Assembly: GCF_022965805.1 (NCBI RefSeq) | Contig: NC_133102.1 | Span: 5,402,885 to 5,466,884 of the forward strand | Length of the DNA: 64,000 nt | From: Primulina eburnea | Lineage: Eukaryota > Streptophyta > Magnoliopsida > Lamiales > Gesneriaceae | Reading direction: 5' to 3' | Shown here: positions 57,663 through 64,000 of the stretch, in pieces | How positions within the stretch are numbered: position 1 is the stretch's first letter | Layout: each line of letters starts with the position of its first letter | Made by a program: the position numbers and the translations under genes | Notes under the pieces: model-generated | The model's database searches: none | What the model saw: the letters and a program-made list of their open reading frames with translations, nothing else | Told to the model about the DNA's origin: nothing

Positions 57663-60465
57663 GAATGTTGTTAGATAACGCTAGCAGTTAGCAAGTGATT
57701 GAATCAAATGACCCTGGATTTTGTTATGGTTTAGTGTATGTAAAATTTCGTTTTTCTCATGTTTTCGTGTTTGAATCACATCTCAAGTTGTATTGATTTG
57801 CATGACGTTTCTTCCATTTTCAGTTTACTTGAAAATTTGAAATTTTCTTGATCTTGGAAGCGTTCCGTGTGATGTGGATTTCTGCAATGGAGTTTGGTAA
57901 GGCCATCTCCAAGACTGCACCAAAAAACACAATTTTGGTGCAGCAAATATTCCTCCAATGGGACTGCTATTCTTCTTTCTTTTTATTCTTTTTATTTGTA
58001 TTTATTATAAATATTTGTATTAAAATTATAAATATTATTTAAATAATAGTATTATATTTTTTATTTTAATAATTAGATATTTAATCATATATATTAAAAA
58101 ATAATTGTTGATTTTTAAAATATTTATTTATTTATGTTAATTATTAATAATTAAGGACTAATTTGATTTAATGATTTATAATTAATATAATTTAATGCAA
58201 ATACAAAAATTAATATAACAATATAATTCATAAATAAATTAAAAAATAATTAAAATATAAATGCAATTTGAAACACGTAATTCAAATACAAATGCAAATA
58301 CAAAGACAATAATCGAAAAGAAAATACATTTAGAAGATTTGAAGTAAATGAGTTGGTGATGAATGTTGTATTTAGTGCAGAAATCGCATTATTTTAGTGT
58401 AAAATTTGCATCAAAATAGATTTTATGGTTGTAAATGATCTAAAAATCTCATTTTATTTGTCTAGTCCCTAACAATAGCTTTATTTCAAGTTGGTAGAGA
58501 AAAGTATATTTTTTTTCATTCAATTATATCACCTAAAATATATATTTCAGATAATTTTTGTTATCCAAGCATAACTACATCCTCCTATAATTATAGGATC
58601 AAAATCTATAATCAATCATAATCAAATATTTAAATAATATTTTCAAAAAAAAAAAAATATTTAAATAATACAATTTATAAGACATTTCCTCTCTGCAAAA
58701 CGATTGAAAATGACTTTTAAACTGTATTATTTAAATATTTGAGTTATATAATTATTATAGTTTTTGACAAAATGGATGATGTTTGATTTGGTATCGAAAC
58801 CATTCTCATATGTTGGATTTTTTTTTCTCGAGTTGGAATGCATTGCAATTATTGAGAAAATGATCGCATGAAACATCATTATTATGTTAGAAAAACGACT
58901 TAAAATATTTGTGTTGGATGATTAGCACAAATTCATGGCAAGAATTAAATGCATTAAGAAATAAAATTACCTAGACTAAATAGAGAACAACTGAAGCACC
59001 TGGCTTTCTAAACATAATATCAATCTGGCTCATACTTTAAGGCAAATGATATTACGCATCATGTACACAAGTTGCAAATCTCCGACTACAATGCACAAAC
59101 TACTAACCAATTTTTAGCAACACCATCTACGTGATCCTCGTGAAGTTGGGAAAAAAACAACATGAAATGCTCGTTGAACGAAGCGAAAAATGATGCACAA
59201 CTATAATTATAAATTTTCTATTCAAATAGTAAGAATAACTTTGGTTATGTTGGAATAAATGTATCTGACTTGATGAAATATTTGAAGAATGAATTTCAAA
59301 TGACTCAAATTAAAATGTATTTGAAATCTACCACATTATTATTGAAATAACACGACTTTTTATGAAATGAAATTTGAAATTCACTTCCATTTTATTTATA
59401 CAAGCAAGACAAGGAATGAAATAAAAAATTCACCCTATAAAATTTATCGATCTAATCGCAACATTAACAAATCGATATATAGGTAAGTACTTTTCAATAC
59501 TCATAATTTGAGCATTTGGTTGGATGTGAATATCATATATCATATCATGTATATTGATCTAGAATGAGCAAGTTGATATATTTTTTTAATAGACTAGGAA
59601 TTGATTTGTAGACTTACTGAAAATTATATTCAATGATTAACAACATTTGCACAAACCACATTTCACAAGTCTAATAAATCTATATTAAATATGAATCGAA
59701 TTATCTAATGATTCCATTTCTTTTGATTTTGTTTAAAAGAAGCGGAATAAACAAGAAAAAGGGGAGGAAGAGGAGGACTATTGGTCAGAGAAAAAGAAAG
59801 TGCGAGGATGTGCAAATCCTCTATTTTTGTTTAATGAATAATATTCCTCTCATTAGATCTTGCTTTCATCCAATCCTTCCTCATCCTTTTGACAGTGATT
59901 CTTGATTATGAATCAAGAGTTAATTTGATTGATTATATGTTTGTGGGTTCTTTTGATCTGTGCGAAATTTGTGTTTACAGTATTGCAAGGTGCGGTCTTT
60001 TATTGGATGAATGAAGGATCCAAGATTTGTATATTAAATCCAGCATTTCCCAGTTGATATTTTATCAGTGGTTGATGCTGGTTCCTGCCTGATTTTCTGG
60101 ATAAGGTCTGATTTTCCCTCCCCTTGTTTTTTGGTTTATGATTACCTTTGGATCTATTAGATTTTTCTATTGATTGATTGTATGTGTGATTGTTGGATTC
60201 TTGAGGTTCTGATGCAGCAATCATCTTCAGACTATTTTGATCGAGCTAATGTTTTGTGTTGCATCAAATTATCTTATGAATTGATTCGAGCATTGCACAG
60301 GATGACAACTTTTTCCTTGATTTAATTGTATTTATTGTAATCGGATTGTTTGTAAGCTTATATTGCTTTTGGTTGTTTTTCTTTGTCATTTTCCCATTTA
60401 TGGATTGTTTGGTCTGTGGAGGACAATTGAGCATCGAGGTAATTGCACATGAAATTGCAGAAAAT
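57663..60465. other. Intergenic spacer
   Basis: 3' flank of WNK, then about 2.5 kb AT-rich DNA with no supported gene. From about 59,700 to 60,460 it may be 5' UTR and promoter of the RNA-binding pseudogene. Confidence 0.5.
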
Positions 60466-61402
60466 ATGGAGACAGATCAAGGTAAGCTTTTTATTGGTGG
60501 CGTCTTGGGACACTGATGAGGATTGGTATATGGACAAGTAGTGGAGGCAGTGATTATGCGAGACAGAACCACAGGTCGTGCTCATGGATTTGGTTTTGTC
60601 GTCTTCGCCGACACTGCTGTTGCTGAAAGAGTGGTCAAGGAGACACTGCTATAAATTATTGAACATTTAAAATACTTGAATTTGCATTGGCAGCAATACT
60701 TAATCATGTAGCTAAAAGTGTCTTAATGCGTGCGTAAAAATCGACTGGTAGTAAGTTTTAGCTAGTATCTATGGCGAGTAGATGATGGGGGAGTAGATTG
60801 TTTCTTGCACTTGGTTAAGTTTCATGATTCACGTGATGATAAAATGGATGTTGTCTCATGGGTCTAACTACTATTTTTCTTTCATCTTTCAGGTGGAAGC
60901 AAATAAAGCTGTTCCAAGAGACGATCAACATTTAATAAACTGTAACAGTGGCAGCATCCAGGGATCACCAGGGCCTGGACGCACTAAAAACATTTTTGTA
61001 GGAGGATTAGCTTCTACTGTCACTGAGAGTAACTTCAAAATTACTTCAATCAGTTTGGTACCATAACAGACGTTGTAGTTAATGTATGACCATAACACTA
61101 AAAGGCCAAGAGGTTTTGGATTTATAGCTTGTGATTCAGAGGAGGCATTCGATGGGGTGTTGCACGAAACCTTGCATGAACTCAACAGTAAGATGGTCGA
61201 GGTAAAACGAGCAGTTCCAAAAGAATTATCTGCAGGTCCTAGCCGGAGCCCTCTTCCTGGATACAGCTATGGATTAAGTAGAGCCAACAACATCCTCGAT
61301 AGCTATGGCCAGGAATGTAATATGAACTCACTTGGAGGCAATGGAGTTAGAATGGATGGCAGATACAGTTCATTAGCAGATGAAAATCTTATAAATTTAT
61401 AA
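60466..61402 (+). pseudogene. Two-RRM RNA-binding protein (hnRNP-like) pseudogene
   Basis: Begins METDQGKLFIGGV, the start of RRM1, then a frameshift gives stop TGA at 60514-60516. The next stretch (TDED...) lacks the RLKEYF part, and only VVEAVIMRDRTTGRAHGFGFVVF remains. Intron-like sequence (about 60,655-60,892) separates it from VEANKAVPRDDQH, the linker, NIFVGGLASTVTES of RRM2, another break near 61,040-61,085, MYDHNTKRPRGFGFIACDS and the Gly/Pro-rich tail (PKELSAGPSRSPLPGYSYG). The retained intron makes it an unprocessed, decayed gene. It sits next to WNK as in Arabidopsis (At5g55550/At5g55560, from memory). Confidence 0.85.
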
Positions 61403-62371
61403 GAATGGATTGGAAGAAGTTCCATGAAAATCTTAATTTGGAATTTTCCAGCAGTGAATGGAGAAATCATTCTAACAAGTTCAATTTTTTTATTTTTGGG
61501 AAAATTTGAGCTGCAATTTTTAAGAGAGAGACATTGAAGGAGAAGGAATGACTTACATGTGCACTTCAGGTGTAAGGAAGTTCAAACAAAACTGGCATTT
61601 TATATTTTAAAATAAATATTGAAGGGACTGAATCAAAGTAAACATATTGGAGGGAGATTTTAGTGTAAAATTCCCTTTATTTATTCTAAGTAGATTAATT
61701 GTTAATATTTAATACATGTCCGTGAAACTTAAAAATCTAATATAATATAAAATACGATAATGTAATCTAAATGGATAGAATTTAGCCAGCTAGAAATCTA
61801 ATATAATATAAAATACGATAATTGAGTACACCACCAATATTCATCATATAAACACTCGAATTTGTTCCAAAAATGAATCTTTACGCTAATTAGAAGGAAA
61901 AACTAACATAAAATTCATCGTTTCAAATCCCGGCCTATCAAAAAACTGTTTTGCCACCAGTAATAAGATGCCACCAAGCGGGGTCTGTGCAAATGAGAAA
62001 AACGAAAGTGAAAATGGATCAACGACAAACGATACCAGCTTTTCAAAAAAAAAAAAAATTAGTATAATTGAAAAAATTGTACAATATTTTTTAAGTTTGT
62101 CTAACTGAACAATGGGCACACTTGATCGTCATGCTGACTAAACTACACAAACGTAAAGAAATTTGTTAAATGAAGATGCATCGCCGAAATCTTTGGAGAT
62201 GAAAAGGGAACAAGCGTGAGAACCAGAATTCAAGAAATCCCGTGTATTTTTTCAACTTGAAAACTTACTATCAAATACAAGTGTATATAATAACAGGCTT
62301 AAAAATCATATTTCTACCAGTAAAAGCACAGATTTTTACAACTCCAAGATTCGGCCTATCCTTATGGCCGT
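61403..62371. other. Intergenic spacer
   Basis: AT-rich, repeated short motif AATCTAATATAATATAAAAT (61,734-61,753 and near 61,795). No gene supported. Confidence 0.5.
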
Positions 62372-62592
62372 TCAGCTGGAGTTCTCAGAGATAACCTGAA
62401 AAATTTCATGCTACCATCAGAATTAGTCGAAATCCAGCCTCAAGTAAAATTAATTAATGTTACCCGATGAATTAAGGGCTTGGCATTCTCCTCCCATTCT
62501 GTTGCCCACCTAGATGAAGATCTCCTTTCAATCAAACTTGTCCTCATCGATTGTAAAGCATCACATCTGTTAGGGAAACCCTCAAACAGCAT
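62372..62592 (-). CDS. Last two exons of an unidentified gene
   Basis: Exon 62592-62464 (43 codons) and last exon 62395-62372 (7 codons plus TGA), minus strand, with good splice signals (CTCTACAG before, CGG|GTAAC after, TTTTTCAG before the last). The encoded C-terminus is GFPNRCDALQSMRTSLIERR followed by a Ser/Arg/Trp stretch and VISENSS. Phase 0 at both borders supports real exons. The rest of the gene would lie to the right, perhaps beyond the window, but I could not place further exons. I do not recognise the family. Confidence 0.5.
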
Positions 62593-63042
62593 CTGTAGAG
62601 ATCGAAACATAAGCGTAAGGAATTTCCTACACATTAATTCAGCCATTCCACAGAAAAACTAATTACATTATGCAAGTAAAGAATTCTTCCACAAAACAAG
62701 TTGCAAGACCCATTTCTCTCCACAGTGATAAATCCCTTAGAAAATATTTCATGAATTGCAAAATGATATGTGACACTCACAATTGGTCATACTCCACACA
62801 AAATGCTTCTTTTTGTCTCAATTTGGCAGCATTGGTTAATGCACAATACTAGGTAAGATAGACTACATCCATAAGCATCAGTGCTGATACAAAGGCATTA
62901 TGCATTTATTCTTTTAAAGGGGGTTTCGATTTGGACCTTTACAAGTAAATAGATACAAAGGAAAGTCCATCAGGTTGGAAAACAACCCAACAGCCTTTAA
63001 AAAGGTACCAATCCTAAACATGAGAGGACCGATCCTATTTAA
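62593..63042. other. Intron or spacer
   Basis: Probably intron of the unidentified minus-strand gene; no exon found. Confidence 0.35.
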
Positions 63043-63389
63043 AGGTGCAAGTGACTCAAGCTACTCGCGAGTAGCTCATGAGCAACTCGGTCAAACCGAG
63101 CTCGAGTACTTTTTCAAACTCGAGATTCAATTATTGTACTCGAGTAACTCAGTATTAACAATATATATTTTTTATTCAGATGCGTGAAAAATAAGAGATA
63201 TTTTTGTCAATACATATCAAAACCCGTTTGATCAATGTTAGAATTCAAACTTTCGAGCTCGAAAACTCGATATATACACTAGTCGAGTCAAGCTCGAAAA
63301 GCTCGAAAGTCTGAAATCTAACATTTAAATCTTAGATCGAACTCGAGCTCAGGTTTGGTACTTGAGTTCGACTCGGCTTGTTTGCACCT
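63043..63389. mobile_element. Foldback-like repeat, 347 bp
   Basis: Ends AGGTGCAA...TTGCACCT are inverted. The interior repeats CTCGAGTA, GAGCTCGA and CTCGCGAG motifs and can fold on itself. No clear target duplication was seen, so class is unassigned. Confidence 0.55.
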
Positions 63390-64000
63390 CAAATCCTATC
63401 TAACAAAATACGAGCACAATTATCTGTTTGACGAACTTCACCAAAAAAAAGTACCAGGTTTCCATCACGATAAGCTGAGTTGGCGAAATTGAAAACAAAA
63501 CAAGAAGTAGAGACGAAGACAACAAGCATACTTATTAAAAAGCTCAAGATGTCTCAAAACACAAAGATGTAGCTCGGCGTACATGCGACTACATTAAGGA
63601 TCATATGCTCCAGAAACCTTTTCAGCCTTCAGGAATCACGTATATGAGGTTGCAATATCAGCGTCAACACATATTCATGAAAGTTGGTAAATCACGACAT
63701 ATTTCAGAAAATTTAAGCAAATTACAAATAATTCAGCACATATATAAACCAAGAATTCCAGTAAAAAATAAGTCTTAATTATTAGCAGTCATATATTTCA
63801 CAAATTTTCACATTCTTAGGTTAAATTCAACTAAAATCCAGGGGCAGATAAATAAGGGCCCAAGCATGGGTTTCGTCTTAGTACACAAGGGAAAAAACGA
63901 ATTAGATATCGGATCAGGGAGTGAAAAAAAAGAAAAGAAAAGAAAAGAAAAGAAAAGCAAAACAGAAAAGAAGAGAAGAGAATGTGAAAACGGGGAAATA
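63390..64000. other. Right-edge sequence with microsatellite
   Basis: No exon assigned. An (AAAAG)n tract occupies about 63,926-63,957. Confidence 0.45.

Noticed and set aside
1..64000. CRISPR arrays, rRNA, tRNA genes
   Set aside because: None seen; the repeated units are plant MITEs and LTR palindromes. tRNA-like matches are retrotransposon primer sites only.

Overview
This is nuclear DNA of a flowering plant, most likely an asterid eudicot (possibly Lamiales; low confidence on the order). The evidence is spliced genes with GT-AG introns, plant-specific families (PPR, L-type lectin receptor kinase, WNK, GDPD-like), LTR retrotransposons, MITEs and very AT-rich spacers.

Left third (1 to about 19,205): an integrated plant pararetrovirus (Caulimoviridae-like EPRV) carrying two nested LTR retrotransposons. 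Viral order on the + strand is a small coiled-coil ORF, coat protein with a zinc knuckle, movement protein, protease-RT-RNase H, a C-terminal protein in the transactivator position, a hairpin-rich spacer, a 66-aa ORF, then the pregenomic promoter, polyA signal and leader. Neighbouring ORFs overlap or touch. A Ty1/copia element (2847-10245, target duplication AATAT) breaks the movement-protein ORF. A minus-strand Ty3/gypsy derivative (12527-16976, duplication AAATG) breaks the fifth ORF. Neither host ORF shows any other stop or shift. The copia element has an integrase-less gag-pol, an extra 3' ORF behind its own promoter-like region, and several polypurine tracts. The gypsy element keeps only gag and part of protease.

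The main unexplained signal is an array of short TTCGGA-N3-TCCGAA-type palindromes lying directly upstream of a TATAAATAG box. It occurs in the copia LTRs, inside the copia element before its extra ORF, and in the unrelated gypsy LTRs.

Right two thirds (about 19,205-64,000): ordinary genes. In order: a decayed PPR gene; a seven-exon PARN-like ribonuclease (+); LecRK-S.7-like receptor kinase (-), whose signal peptide is in a shifted frame; seven-exon FAHD1 acylpyruvase (-); nine-exon GPI-anchored GDPD-like protein (+); a two-exon 83-aa membrane protein (-); two-exon WNK11-like kinase (+); a broken two-RRM RNA-binding protein gene (+); and the last two exons of an unidentified gene (-). Several neighbours recall Arabidopsis chromosome 5 around At5g55480-At5g55840. 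Spacers hold six intact copies of a roughly 180-bp MITE with 9-bp target duplications, a Tourist-like MITE, a hAT-like MITE, a foldback repeat and microsatellites.
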